From the NCBI GenBank assembly GCA_050084515.1, contig CM114271.1:33666001-33730000 (forward strand): 64,000 nt of DNA, read 5' to 3'. The number at the start of each line of letters is the position of its first letter. Within the stretch, counting starts at the first letter, position 1. Below are positions 13,223 to 24,233 of this stretch, piece after piece. A model generated the notes under the pieces. That model saw only the letters and a program-made list of their open reading frames with translations, did not search any database and was not told where the DNA came from. The stretch is from Blasia pusilla. Lineage: Eukaryota; Marchantiophyta; Marchantiopsida; Blasiales. The position numbers and the translations under genes are program-made.

Positions 13223-13846
13223 TGTCGTGCGCATACACATCGCTACACAACATACATTGCTATCACCAAACACACACACAAAAATGCACAATCCCATGCT
13301 AACTCATGGCATCCAAACAACGAGACGAGAAGTATCAAAATATCTCCAATTAAAATAAGGTCAAATCTCTCTCATAACACCATAACTCTCACATGTGTGC
13401 ACTCTCACATGTCTCTCTCAATGTCAAACCAAACCCACTCTTCTAATGAGAGGCTTGGGTTACACTCACAAGGCAAGGGATCATAGCTCCGCCGCCTCGT
13501 GCCAAGAGGTTCAACAAAGAGAGAATGAGCTTGCAAGCTCTCTCTCCTTGAGGTATACCCCTCCCCTCTCCCAAGCTCTCTCCATGGTAACCTATGCTTT
13601 CAAGTCATCTTCGTGGCTCTTGACCTGATGTAGGAGGTCAAGGGCCACTTCCCAAAATAGAAAGTCAACATATACTTAAAATGGTACTTACCTAAAATAG
13701 CAAGTTTCTCAATATGGCTCCAAATGAGCCGAAACGAAGGATCTCCCGGGGCATCAACAGGTCATCCTCGACCTCCTGAGCATGTCCTCCACTACTCACG
13801 AAGGCGCTCTACTAGATCTTACCGATCTATCCTAAAAGATGTGACA
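13223..13846 (-). repeat. LTR of gypsy family, with X-type tail
   Basis: On the plus strand it begins TGTCGTGCGCATACAC and ends AAAAGATGTGACA. About 500 bp (13350-13846) closely match the LTRs at 23477-24202 and 54007-54530. The remaining ~127 bp (13223-13349) differ from those LTRs but match the fragment at 13849-13979. It sits at the 3' side of gypsy copy A, but it may be the 5' LTR of another element running left. No convincing 5-bp target duplication is visible. Confidence 0.65.
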
Positions 13847-13848
13847 AT

Positions 13849-13979
13849 TATCGTGCACATACACATCGCTACACAACATTCATCGTTGTTATCGAACACA
13901 CACACAAACACACACGATCCCATGCTAACTCATGGAACCCAAACAGCGAGATGAGAAGTACCAAAATATCTCCAATCGC
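13849..13979 (-). repeat. LTR tail fragment next to LTR 13223-13846
   Basis: It repeats 13223-13349 (tcgtgc...acatcgctacacaacat...tatctccaat) with scattered differences and lies 2 bp from the complete LTR. The start of the tail is joined directly to the 3' internal end of copy A, at a G-rich run that could be the polypurine tract. This marks a rearranged 3' junction. Confidence 0.6.
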
Positions 13980-14156
13980 CCCCCTAGCTGGTGGTTAGGT
14001 CCCTCTAACTCCAGATAGCCATCTATCCCTACCTACCATGACATACATCTCTCGGACGCTAAGAGCAAAAAGGCAGGGTGCTCATGTGGCCCCATTGTTA
14101 GTCGCCTTCTTATCATCCATGTCACAAACACAAGTGGGAATCTAGAACTACCTACT

Positions 14157-14447
14157 CTATGTACATCTGGGACACATCCATCGTCCCTGAGGAACCCTAG
14201 TGAGAGGTGGCGTCAAACATGCCATATGCCACCCTCTTGAACATCCATCACAAACTAGCATAGTGGCTGCACCACGGGCAGAACCACACAACAATGTACT
14301 ATCAATGTCAGGAAGGTGACATGATGCATAGTTACGCACATGGTCCTTCCAAATCATACCATCGCGTCCCTCCAATAAGAGGACATCAGATGGAAAAACC
14401 TCATGCACTCTCAAGATAGTGCGCCTTGCAGTCACATCCAAGGTCAT
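14157..14447 (-). pseudogene. PHD finger at the C-terminus of gypsy pol
   Basis: The frame is 96 codons and ends at a stop. Residues 54-95 carry LLCG, CDGC, GWHMAC and MCPRC, that is C-x(12)-CDGC-x(4)-H-x(2)-C-x(n)-C-x(2)-C. This is a Cys4-His-Cys3 PHD finger with the first cysteine of the first pair missing. PHD fingers of this kind usually bind histone H3 tails. It follows the integrase on the same strand, where chromoviruses carry a chromodomain, so a role in steering integration to marked chromatin is a reasonable inference. The frame break between integrase and PHD finger, and the lost ligand, show decay. Confidence 0.75.
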
Positions 14448-14480
14448 GGGTACCTTCTGCTGTAAGTAGGCATAGTCTCC

Positions 14481-15470
14481 CTAATGAAACCTCCGGATGG
14501 TAGATCGATAACCACCCCCCTGAATAGTCACATACCTCAACGTATCCCGATGCTGCACAATCGCCAAGTTCTCAAACGCCATAGGCATCACTCTCCAAAA
14601 CAATTCAGCCCTTTGAGAACATGCTCGCATCCATATTTTAGGGTTATCAAGGTTCAAAACCTCACCAACATCTTGACAAATGGCCGCAGGTAAATCCGGC
14701 TCTCGGCCATAAAGTAGCAAGAACGTTGAGAAAGACGCTAAGGATGCCCGCTTGCTGAATCTATATCCCATCGCCAACCAGGGCAACTGGAGGTCCCAAT
14801 CTCCTAGGTGACCTCTCTGCAAGCCATACTTAAGTAATCCTCTCTTCACCGTCTGCACAACCCTCTTTGCTAGTCCATCCGCCTCAGGATGATCTTGCGA
14901 AGTGGTGTAGTGATCGATCAGCGCCTCATCACACAAGGCCTGAAACTTTGTACCCTGGTTTGTCAACACCTCAATTGGTGCACTATAATGACTCAACGCT
15001 CGATCTAGGAAGGCAAATGCTACTCCCTCACTCGCTTTGTCAAGCAATGCAACCAACTCTATCCACTTCGAGAAGTGCTCGACCACCACCAACACATAGC
15101 GACTATGGCCCTCTTTCAAAGGTAAAGGTCCTACAAAATCCAAACTCCATCTATAACCTAAACCCATGATCAGAAGTGGATGAAACTGTGGAGTCGGAGC
15201 ATTGAACAATGCCCGGACCCGATCACAAACTATACACCTAGCAACAAACTACTGAACGTCAGTCTGCAAGCCTCGCCACCAACACTGTACCTGGGGCAAG
15301 CTATATGTCCGCTTCACTCCAAAATGACCCAACAGCTCATGGGCATGACGTACCAAACGTGCTCTCTATGAAGGATGAGGCACTACACGTACTCTACCAT
15401 CCTCCAAAATGTGCAACACATGTGTATCCTCCCACCGGAATCGTCTGGCTCGCTGTAGGACTCGATCCCG
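14481..15470 (-). pseudogene. Ty3/gypsy integrase (inactivated)
   Basis: Upstream of 15209 the frame contains an HHCC-type zinc-binding region (HELLGHFG, then a C-x(2)-C near VARCIVCDRV). The rve core follows with WSLDFVGPLPL, which holds the first acidic residue. The second reads LTNQGTKF where the family has an Asp at the first N position. The Glu-bearing motif reads ADGLAKRV where Glu is expected at K. Two of three catalytic residues are therefore changed, each explainable by a single transition. A 242-codon open frame (14481-15209) covers the core and C-terminal part. Confidence 0.85.
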
Positions 15471-15639
15471 CTCTCTAGCACCCACTGAACGCTGCCAATA
15501 CGCAGGTACTCCAAGAGAACTTCATCGTCGTGAATATCTCGCCAACAGTTGTCTCCTCACCATCCTCTGGATCTAAGAAGTCTCCATCAGACCTCGCCAT
15601 CAAAGTCTCAGCAATCTGACTCTCCATAGCCAACAAGCT

Positions 15640-16199
15640 CAAATAGGCTGACGCGTGCCATCTTGGCACCAACTCCTCATCACTCTCTCCATGCCAACGA
15701 GCTCCCATCGCATCTCGCTGACTCGGGCATGGGTTAGGGTTCAAACCATCTGCATCCTGGTTGAGCGTCCCAAGTCTATGCACCAACTAGAAGTCATACT
15801 CCTGCAATACAAGAGTCCACCTCCCAAGCTTCCCTGTAAGTTTGTCGGACTCTGTCAACCACTTAAGTGGTTGATGATCAATAATGATAGTAAAGGGATT
15901 GTTGAATAGATAACACCTAAAATATGCGACACAGTGCAGCCAAGCACTCACCCTCATATGAGTTATACTTTGCCTCTGCAGCGTTATTCGAGTGACTAGC
16001 GTAAGCCCTCACGAACTCTCTACCATCATCGTCATGCTGGGTGAGCACGGCTCCAAGCCCCAACATGCTCCAATCGGTTTGCAATTGGAAAAGACGCCCC
16101 CCCCATCGGTCTCCTCAATATGGGCGCAGATGTTAATCTGTCCTTGAGTAGCTGAAATGCTCTCTCCTGGTCAGCAAGGTCAACGACTTCGCAATCGAA
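15640..16199 (-). pseudogene. Ty3/gypsy RNase H region (degenerate)
   Basis: Collinear with the end of RT. It begins around FQLLKDRLTSAPILRRP, a typical RT-RNase H connection, and includes remnants of the LGAVL-type and 'YSSYEGECLA' type motifs broken by several stops. It ends near a 'RLGTLNQDADGL' segment, which corresponds to the usual 'GKxNxxADALSR' that closes RNase H. Confidence 0.7.
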
Positions 16200-17060
16200 T
16201 TGAAACCCTTGAGGTACCATCGATAGAAGGTCACCAATCCCATGAATGCACGAACTTGTCTCACATCTATAGGGCGTGGAATGCGTGAAATAACCTCTAC
16301 CTTTGTCTGCTGCATACCAAGGCCACCTGGGTATATCGTATGACCTAGATACTCAATCCAATCGTTGAAGAACTTACACTTGCCTGGATGTAGCTTTAGC
16401 CCATGTAATTGCAATCGTCGAAACACCTCCTCTAGATGTCGCTCATGCTCCTTAACCATTGAGCTAAAGACTACCATGCCATCAATTTAACACCTAGCAA
16501 AATCTAGACCTGCCAAGATCCTATCCATGACCCTCTGAAACTCAGCCGGGGCATTCCTTAACCCAAATGGTATGAACCGCCACAGGTACAAACAATCCTT
16601 CCCATGAGGATCGATGCCCCAAAATTCCGTCTTCGACATGTCCACCAATCTGATAGGCAGCTGATGGTATCTAGCTCAAAGATCTAACAAGCTGAAGACC
16701 TTTGCATGCCCAATAGCATCAAAGATCTCCTCAAGGGTTGGCTTGTTATACCTATCGGACTTCGTCTGCCGATTGATAGGTCGGTAATCTCCACACATCC
16801 GCTTATCCATCCAATTACCATACACATCCTTCTTGGGGGGCATGATAGTGACATATGCATACTCTCCATGTGACATCTCCACTAGCCTTGCTCAAACCAA
16901 GCTCTGACTCATACTCTGAATTAGAGCATTCTCCATGTCACTGTACCTGTAGGGTTGTTGGAAGATCAGCGTGTCACTCGACAACTCAATGCGGATCTCT
17001 TGACCCTTCAGCATACCCAAATCCTACATACTAAATGCAAAACAACTCCTATAACTCCTA
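16200..17060 (-). pseudogene. Ty3/gypsy reverse transcriptase (inactivated)
   Basis: Motifs in order are MPPKKDVYGNW, MCGDYRPINRQT, VFSLLDL, ARYHQLPI, FIPFGLRNAPAEFQRVM, then LKLHPGKCKFF, IEYLGHTI and VRAFMGLVTFYRWYLKGF. These are classic gypsy RT fingers, palm and thumb. The catalytic box (expected Y-x-D-D) reads stop-I-D-G near 16480-16495, so both the Tyr and the second Asp are lost. Further stops interrupt the frame. Confidence 0.88.
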
Positions 17061-17469
17061 AGGAACATGTGTATCCTGTGCCGCTCTCCTCGTGTCAACT
17101 TAGGGCCCATATTTGGATCCCAAGTCTCCATCGTGACTACGGTAGGACTCTCTGGCGTGGGTGTCAGTGGTTGCTATGGTGCAACCCCCTCTCGGACAAG
17201 AGAACTTGACTGCTCCCCTGCATCCAACTGCAAAATTGGATCTCCCCTACATGAAGTACCCAGAACCACGCTCGATGTTGTGGTTGTCATCTCCTGGCAT
17301 ACCTGCAAAGCATCTCAAGAAGTCCAAGGGTGTCTCTCTTGATCATCCCCGGTGTGTCGATCTCCTCGAGTCTCACCCCTAGCCATTGCCTCAACCGTCT
17401 CGGTAGGCATGGGGCTCACCAACGCAACAGGTGTGATCTGTCGCATCCTCAAACGATGCTACTCAGCTA

Positions 17470-18412
17470 CTCCTAAGAAAAAATCCATGTTAAGCAGTTC
17501 AGGTCTATCGCCTAACCCAAGACATGCGTCATGATGCCTCTAATAGTGACGGTACTGCCATCACTCCTGTGGGGAATCCCATCGCTCACTCTCGCTCATT
17601 GGCATTGGGCTCCACCAACTGCTGTACCTGGTCATCCCAAACCAAGCCAGGCCCGACCTCCTTGAATGCATAGGAAGCGGGAAAACTCACCAATGTGGGA
17701 AAGGCTGCTCGTGGCATGCCAATTCTGTTGGCCACAGTCAGCGACGATCGCTCATCGTGCCTAGCTGCCAGTGATCGATGTGCCAAAATAGAATCTACCA
17801 ACAAGGGACGCTCCACTCTTACGTACGCCCTCTGCAAAACCTCATGTGGCACCAAGTTGGTCCACCAAAGATGCGGGCGATGTGCTCTTGAACTTACACT
17901 CGCCGCATCCAACAACATTGCCAAGCCGATCCATGCGTGCATCTGATACGCACTCGTCACCACGCGGGACCTTGAATTGCCCAAAATTGGCACATTCTCG
18001 AGAATGTATGCTAAAGAACAAGACTGATGCTCTTGTAAATGTTGCAAGATCCGCGTCATCTCCCAAAATAACCTAGACCAAGAGTTAGCTAACCCACTAC
18101 CTCGTCCAACACTCGATTGGCCCTAACACGGCCAACCAGCAATGACCAAGTCTATGGTCCCTACCCGCTCAAAGTCCTATGCCCCCAACAATGAAATGTC
18201 GCTCGGTAGGGAACTTCGGTAGCCGTGGATGGCGGACGCAGACAACAAGTTGGGAGATTAGAGGCATAATTGCGCCACATGGTAAAGTGAAGCGCGCCTT
18301 GCAACATTATGAACCTCCACGTACAAGTACTGCTGCACGCGCACTCCTGCCTACAAAACAACATCTAAACCAGTGCCAATCCCTCCAAAGAGATTGAGCA
18401 CGCAAATACCCT
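17470..18412 (-). pseudogene. Cytosine-5 DNA methyltransferase domain inside gypsy pol
   Basis: The domain lies between protease and RT on the same strand. In order it shows motif I as VLNLFGGIGTGLD (18365-18410), motif IV as DLVIAGWPC followed by a TAG where Gln is expected (near 18115-18145), motif VI as LENVPILGNSR, motif VIII as VSSRAHRPHLWWTNL, a target-recognition-like SYAFKEVGPGLVW, and a C-terminal NERE-stop-AMGFPTG near 17555-17590. The motif VIII form (AHRP...WTNL) and the RE..MGFP box resemble DNMT3/DRM enzymes more than DNMT1. An open 157-codon frame covers 17586-18059. Several stops make this copy non-functional. The same domain start is found in copy B at 63909. Confidence 0.85.
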
Positions 18413-18599
18413 CCTTTGGGATGGATCACAAAATTGAGGTGGTGTCGAAAGGGGTCATAGTAGCACTCGTGGCTACCTCGGTTTCTCTGACCTGTCACGC
18501 TCTGGTGTAAATGTCTCGCTCCATGCAGTCTGCATATGCTAAGCAACTAAGAGTCGAAGCTTCTCAGTCGAGCCCCAAAGCGGCACCTCTCCTCCACGG

Positions 18600-19160
18600 A
18601 ATGATACAGCTACCATGACACTCCTCTATATATAAATTTCAGGAATGGGAGTGTCCTCTGAGTGGACATATCCCTCAATCAAATCACTAGGCCAAGTGAT
18701 GGCGCTACTAAATGCTGCTAAGGTTTCCATCTCTCCTTGCGGTCGTCCGATCACTCCATCAAACGGGTAATAAGCTAAGGCACCCATTACTAGACTGCCA
18801 TCTTGGTCTATAGGACGCTCAATCCTCCCAGTAATCCAGAGAAAACCCCATCGGGTACAACACTACTCCACCAACCAAGACGTCGTAGGACTCTACATCG
18901 ATTACTATCGCCTTAACTTGCACCAGGGACTTATCTGTAGGATATCCTAGGTGAAGTCTCCCCACGACCTCCTATCGGATGAAATACTGTGTGTTACTCG
19001 CTCCACCCAAGGATGTCTGTATGTGTAATGGATAACACTCCACATCGGCTCTCGTCAAGCCCAATCCTCTGAATGCCGATTTCCCCAACATCAGGGGTTA
19101 CGCTCATGAATCCAACAATATGCGTTGAAGACTTAAAACTCTACCTCCTCGACTCACCAA
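18600..19160 (-). pseudogene. Retroelement aspartic protease (degenerate) and linker
   Basis: Near 19080-19120 the active-site region reads LLDS-stop-A-stop-PLMLGK, where copy B has LLDSGVQPLMLGK. GGA to TGA and CAA to TAA are the apparent changes. Downstream, AIVIDVESYDVLVG and LYPMGFSLDYWE match copy B residue for residue with few changes and form the C-terminal half of the protease. A ~100-residue linker then leads into the methyltransferase. Confidence 0.8.
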
Positions 19161-19979
19161 GTGGAAGACCTCGCCTCGATTATCTAGCAACACAATACCA
19201 GGAGCGGCCATGACACACTCTATCGCGGGCCTAGCGGGCATCCTCGCCATCCTAGGAGTCGCAGACTGCCATGAATCTGACGTGGACGGCCCAAGCATAG
19301 GCTCCAAGGGCAGGTCCATCACCTTCTCTGCAATCACCCCTAAGTGTGACGCATGCAGGAACACCAACTCCACGTTCACATAGCGTAGCGGCCACGTAGA
19401 AAACCTCGGCGGGGGTATCTCCCAATGTCACAACATTAGAAGGAGAAAATAAAGGAGCGCGGTACACAACAGTGGCCGCCCCCAACAACGTGCTCAACAC
19501 ATGCTTCTCCTGAGCATCAGCAATAAGAGTCGTTGCACTCGCTTCTCCCATCACCCTCCGTGCTTGCACACCAGCAACATCACCAACTCTCCAGGAACTC
19601 TGATCAATATCCATCAATGGGGTCCTTATTGCCTCATACAACGTGAAAGACTCAGGAAGCTTGGTTTGTTTCTTGGCTTCCCCTTGGTGTGGATCCAACT
19701 CTACGGCTGCTCCACACGTTCCAATTGCGGCGGCCTACATCTAGGCAACCCCGCTCATCCGACCAGGATCCTCCATATCTCTAGCTACTCCATATGATGT
19801 CGATGCCACCGATCTGGCATCGAGTAGTAACCTGAGTGCCATAGCGGCAATTTTCTACTGTAGCTGCTATATTTGGCAGCCATCCCAACCTCATGCCCGA
19901 CGTCTCCCTCGATGAATCTAGGTGGTCAAACTCTACCTTCTTCACGGGAACCTCCATCACCCCCTCGAGCAACTCCAGC
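19161..19979 (-). pseudogene. Gag-protease spacer region of copy A
   Basis: Frames at 19252-19698 and 19104-19379 align by eye with copy B 62434-63150 (for example 'ETFTLYEAIRTPLMD' against 'QSFTLSEAMRTPSMG'). No further domain is recognisable. In copy B the copia element interrupts the region just upstream. Confidence 0.65.
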
Positions 19980-20962
19980 TCCTCGTCCCCTAATGAGACC
20001 ACCTGGTGCACGACCTCCATGCCCACGTACCCGGACCAGCTTCTCGCTCTGGTGCCCTCTCTGGCCCTTGGTCTAGACGTACTCGGGGTGTAAGCTGAAA
20101 CATCCGACACGTGTGTGACCGTACTTCTGACAATAGTCACACTGATAATCTCCTGGTGCAGCACCATCTCCTCCACCATGTTGAGGCATGCATCCATGAC
20201 CTTGACGGGTGCAATTGTGTTGGTGATGGGCTCCACTGAATGCCCAAAAACCCTAAACCTGGCGGCGGCTGCACCACATATGACGGCGCGGATCTCTATG
20301 GCACAGGCTCTCAATAACTTCCATGTGCTCGTGGTGCCACAATTGTCTCTTGGAATCCACGTTCATGCACTCGTGGTGCAGATACTCGTGCTTGCTCTCG
20401 CCTAGAGCTCATGGTGGCTACGCTCTCCTCCTCCATGTTGCGCTCAATGTTCTCGATAGTCCTAAAAACATCTCTTAACGTGGGTGAGGTGTTCATAAGA
20501 AGCATCCCCCTCCCGCATGTGTGTCCCTAGGGTTTGGTCCAACATCGCGTACCATGACTGGATAGTGTGGGCCTCTGTCACCCCTTGAGTGACGTTAATC
20601 AATCTGCATAAGCGAGTGTAGGCCTCAAGAGGCCTCTCTAGAGTTCCTAGCCCATTGTGAGTCACACCAATTCCTAGACTCCGCAATGAAGTCGCATAAC
20701 TCTATAGCGCCTATAACGCCCAAAAACCTACGCGGTCCTCTACCCCGGTCATCCATCTTGTACTCCCAAGCGGTAGGACCACTAATTGTGATGCACTAAC
20801 ACACTTCTCTATACTCTCCCTCTCGTCTGAAGATGACACAGAAGAAGGTCGAGGTGGTCCCTCATGTGGAGACCCTCGAAACCTCGCGCCACTCTACGTA
20901 AAACCTCTAGAGCTACTGCCGGGTCCACCATCTCGCCTCTCAAAGTCCCAAAATGACACCAT
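19980..20962 (-). pseudogene. Gag of gypsy copy A with CCHC zinc knuckle
   Basis: The probable start is ATG at 20960-20962, because the following codons (MVSFWDFERR) match copy B from 55645. A CCHC knuckle, CDYCQKYGHTRVGC, lies at 20100-20141 (C-x2-C-x4-H-x4-C, all ligands present). Gag packages element RNA. Multiple stops and frame breaks divide the gene into frames such as 20462-20686 and 19781-20314. Confidence 0.75.
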
Positions 20963-21955
20963 GATGACCCTTATACCCCTCTCATGCGATCACTCCCAAC
21001 CTTACGAGTAATCACTCAATCACTCAAACTAACATGCGGCACTAAATCTACACTCTCTCTCACTGAGAAGGGGGTTGTGCAACAACAAGCAGCGTGGTGC
21101 GGCAAATCAACTACTGTCTTATCATCTCATGAACAACATATACTCTCAACAGTGGACACCCCAAACAAGTCTATGTCCCCTAAACCTGTATATCAACGAT
21201 GCTCTTAGCATTTGCACGAAATCCAATATCCCAAAAAACTACCCAATACCTGGAATCCCCTAACACGTACAAGCAAAAGACAAGAATGGGTAACCTGAAC
21301 AAATATCGATCGCTCCTTAGCAACTGTGAACTTCATCTCTAACTTGGTCGTGATGAAAAAATCCTCCAATCAGCAGGTCGTACCCCTATGGTACCAACGA
21401 TGCTCAAATCTCCTCATTGTGCGGTGCGGCACTGGCGTCACGAAACGGCTATAAAATGGCACGAAATTCGATAATTGGGGTGCGGCACTCCGCGGCATAC
21501 TCTCCTCAATCAGAAATACACACGGTCTACACCTTAGTCAAGGAGTAGCTCCGCGATTGAGACGGTGCGATGTCGCCACAAGCGGCACGACACAGAAATC
21601 GGCGACGCGTTGCGGCTACAAGCGTCATGGCACAGTAATCAATCATCGTCAAGCGGCTACCAATCACAACATAGAAGAATGAAATGAAAACTCAAAAACC
21701 ATCAACCCGAGGTCACCTGCCATCAATGGTTGATGACAAAATTGGGATGACGGCGGCGGCCACAACAAAGTACGTGGTGGCGGCTCAAGTCAGAGAATCA
21801 ACGATCGTCGTAGAAGACCGTCCACTCGTGAATGGCGAGTCCCAAGACGGTCGAGCGGCGCTAGGAGGCGGCAGCTGGCGATGGTCGTTGGTGGACCGTT
21901 GTCGTGTCGAGAATCTTTCTTCGAGCAATCGGCCTTCTAGCCGGTAGATGCAAAA
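20963..21955 (-). other. Leader of gypsy copy A, 3' part
   Basis: This lies between gag and the insertion at 21.96 kb. 'cagtagttgatttgcc' and 'gtgccgcatgtt' type segments match copy B 55480-55600, so this is the untranslated leader. The open frame at 21684-21947 (plus strand) runs against element orientation and is treated as chance. Confidence 0.55.
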
Positions 21956-21959
21956 TCGA

Positions 21960-22532
21960 TGCAAGGTGAACTCTCTAATAAGTTCTCCTTTTTCAATACA
22001 AAATTATGATGTACACTCTCCATTCTCTCATGTATCACAAATGGAAATCACTTCTTCGTAACATCGGACCCAAATTCTTAACTATAAAATCCCTATAAAC
22101 TATTTTACGTTTTGTACACACGAGGAAGATAGCACAATTAGTGTTAAACCTTACTTGACCAGGCCTATTGACATCCATGGATCGCTATATAAGGACATAC
22201 AAAGTACAATCCCATGTCCTTCCATATGTGACGATAGGAAGAATCAGGAGTTGGAGATTGCATGACTGGTTCATGAACGCCTCCCAAAGTGATAAACTAA
22301 ATAGCGAGTGAACCAGGTGCCTATCTACAAAGAGTACCTTGACATGGTAAGGATTGAGGAAAGGAAATTCAAAAGTGCTCCATCCCTATCCATGCGATGA
22401 CATTCTCTACTCTCCTCAAGAATGGATTTTGGCGGAGTTATTCTCCCAAGAGGGGTAATCCACTCTCATTGGGAAAGTAACAAGCCAAAACATCCGCTAT
22501 TTCAGTATGACTAAACTCCTCTAAGGTGACAA

Positions 22533-22563
<31 letters not shown>

Positions 22564-23105
22564 CAACACCACACTCTAGAAATCTCTCGAAGGTTAGACT
22601 ATGGTCAAGTTACTCTCCCAAGAGGGTGATCCACTCTCATTGGAAGAGCAAGCAATCCCAAAGCCATACACTCAAGAGAGACGCGAGAGACTGAAGATGT
22701 GGAATAGAAGGTGCTGAACCCTTGAAGGTCCCTCCTCTTTATAAACTCACAAGGGATCCACAAGAGTACGAAATAGAACTTATCTTATCTTGTGCCACAT
22801 GGCTTCCTCTCAAGGCTTAGCCAATCACATTTTGACACAAGTAGATTTCCTCTTATCTCTTCCAAAATATCCTCTTTTACCCACATGATATTTTCCAAAT
22901 TACCCCAACTAACCTAGCCACCAACCAAGATTACTTTTGCTTTTCATTAAAGCAACTACTTTACTTTTATTAAGTCATCTTTTATTTATTACCTCCTTTT
23001 CCTAAAGTTGGGCCCGCATAAAAGAGGCACCATAAAGAGGTTTAAACATAAGAATCTCCTTTTTCTAAGCCAATTTACTTAATACTAATGAAACTCTATC
23101 TAACA
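21960..23105. repeat. Probable solo LTR inserted in the copy A leader
   Basis: About 1.15 kb of AT-richer sequence separates two parts of the copy A leader that are closer together in copy B. Read on the minus strand it starts TGTTAGATAGAGTTTC, a plausible TG LTR start. The far end, near 21966, is less certain and no target duplication is visible. A (CA)n microsatellite lies inside. No coding sequence is present. Confidence 0.45.
22537..22563. repeat. (CA)n microsatellite
   Basis: Uninterrupted CA dinucleotides, about 13 units. Confidence 0.95.
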
Positions 23106-23476
23106 CTTAATGACGAAGGAGTTTACACACTGGTTGATTTTACTATACGACACCGTTGAGGGTGAAGATGGATGGCGGACGGAAACAGTGGACTCTAGAT
23201 GGCGACCGTTGACCGTCGAAGATGACTATGACGGCAACAGCCGCCTCCGGTATAGCGGCTAGTTTAGGGTTGAACAATTTTACCCTAAAACTTGCCTGGC
23301 AATGGCAGGTTTGCAAGATCAACCATAACTTTTTGCTCACAGCTTAGAATCGTGCATCGTTTCTTCCACAACGGATAAAATTGGCAGCGCTTCCGTGCTA
23401 ATTTCTTCCACAAAAAACTTCAGACCTTTAAAATCACAAACCAGCAAGCTACTTGGTGCTCTCAAGAGCATTAGAA

Positions 23477-24202
23477 TGGGGAAATCTGCCCCCAAACTTC
23501 ATCTCTAAAGAAATTTGGGTAGCGCTTCCGCGCGCCATTCTTCTACACAAAAAATTGGCAATGGAAAACTGTAAAACAAGTAGCGTTCGCTCTGGTGAGC
23601 ACTCCCATGAGCCGGTGAACAAGGAACATTGTCTCCAACCTACAACAATAGTGAGTAACCAGCGAGCTGCTCCATTGAAGCTCTCTCATTCTCTCTTTGT
23701 AAAAGAAGGTCAAATCTCTCTCACAACACCATAGCTCTCACATGTGTGCACTCTCACATGTCTCTCTCAACGTCAAACCAAAACCCATTCTCCTAATGAG
23801 AGGCTTGGGTTACACTCACAAGGCAAGCAACCATAGCTCCTCCGCCTCGTGCCAAGAGAGAATGAGCTCTCAAGCTCTCTCTCCTTGAGGTATACCCTTC
23901 CCCTCTCCCAAGCTCTCTCCATGGTAACCTATGCTCCCAAGTCACATGCGTGGCTCTTGACCTGATGTAAGAGGTCAAGGGCCACTTCCAAAAATAGAAA
24001 TTAGATCAAATACTCAAAATGGTACTTACCCAAAATAGCAAGTTCCTAAATATGGCTCCAAATGAGCCGAAATGAAGGAGAAACCTGCTCTCTCAAGTTT
24101 CTCGGGGCCTCAACAGGTCATCCTTGACCTCTTGAGCATGTCCTTCACTACTCGCGAAGGTGCTCTAGTAGATCTCATTGATCTATCTTAAAAGACGTGA
24201 CG
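23477..24202 (-). repeat. 5' LTR of gypsy copy A
   Basis: It starts (minus strand) CGTCACGTCTTTTAAG at 24202 and ends ...GATTTCCCCA at 23477, 726 bp. It matches the copy B LTR (54007-54757) along its length. The first ~500 bp also match 13350-13846. The LTR end is set by the CA dinucleotide and by a candidate primer-binding site just beyond. That site is clear only in copy B (TGGTGCTCTC). Confidence 0.7.
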
Positions 24203-24233
24203 GAGAGATTCGGAGCTAATGCCCACTTTGGAA

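Larger units (their letters stand above)
13980..24202 (-). mobile_element. Ty3/gypsy element, copy A, with methyltransferase and PHD finger
   Basis: On the minus strand the order is 5' LTR (24202-23477), leader interrupted by an insertion, gag with CCHC knuckle, DSG-type protease, cytosine methyltransferase, RT, RNase H, integrase and PHD finger. Integrase after RNase H is the Ty3/gypsy order. Stops and frame breaks occur in every gene and several catalytic residues are mutated, so the copy cannot act alone. Its sequence is collinear with copy B (54007 onward), which confirms the gag, protease and methyltransferase start as one unit. The 3' LTR side is rearranged (see 13223-13979). Confidence 0.88.

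Noticed and set aside
17586-18059. Methyltransferase as an independent host gene
   Set aside because: It sits between protease and RT in the same orientation, and copy B repeats the same order at 63.1-64.0 kb.
21684-21947. 87-codon plus-strand frame near the gypsy leader
   Set aside because: It runs opposite to the element, within a leader region, and has no recognisable features.
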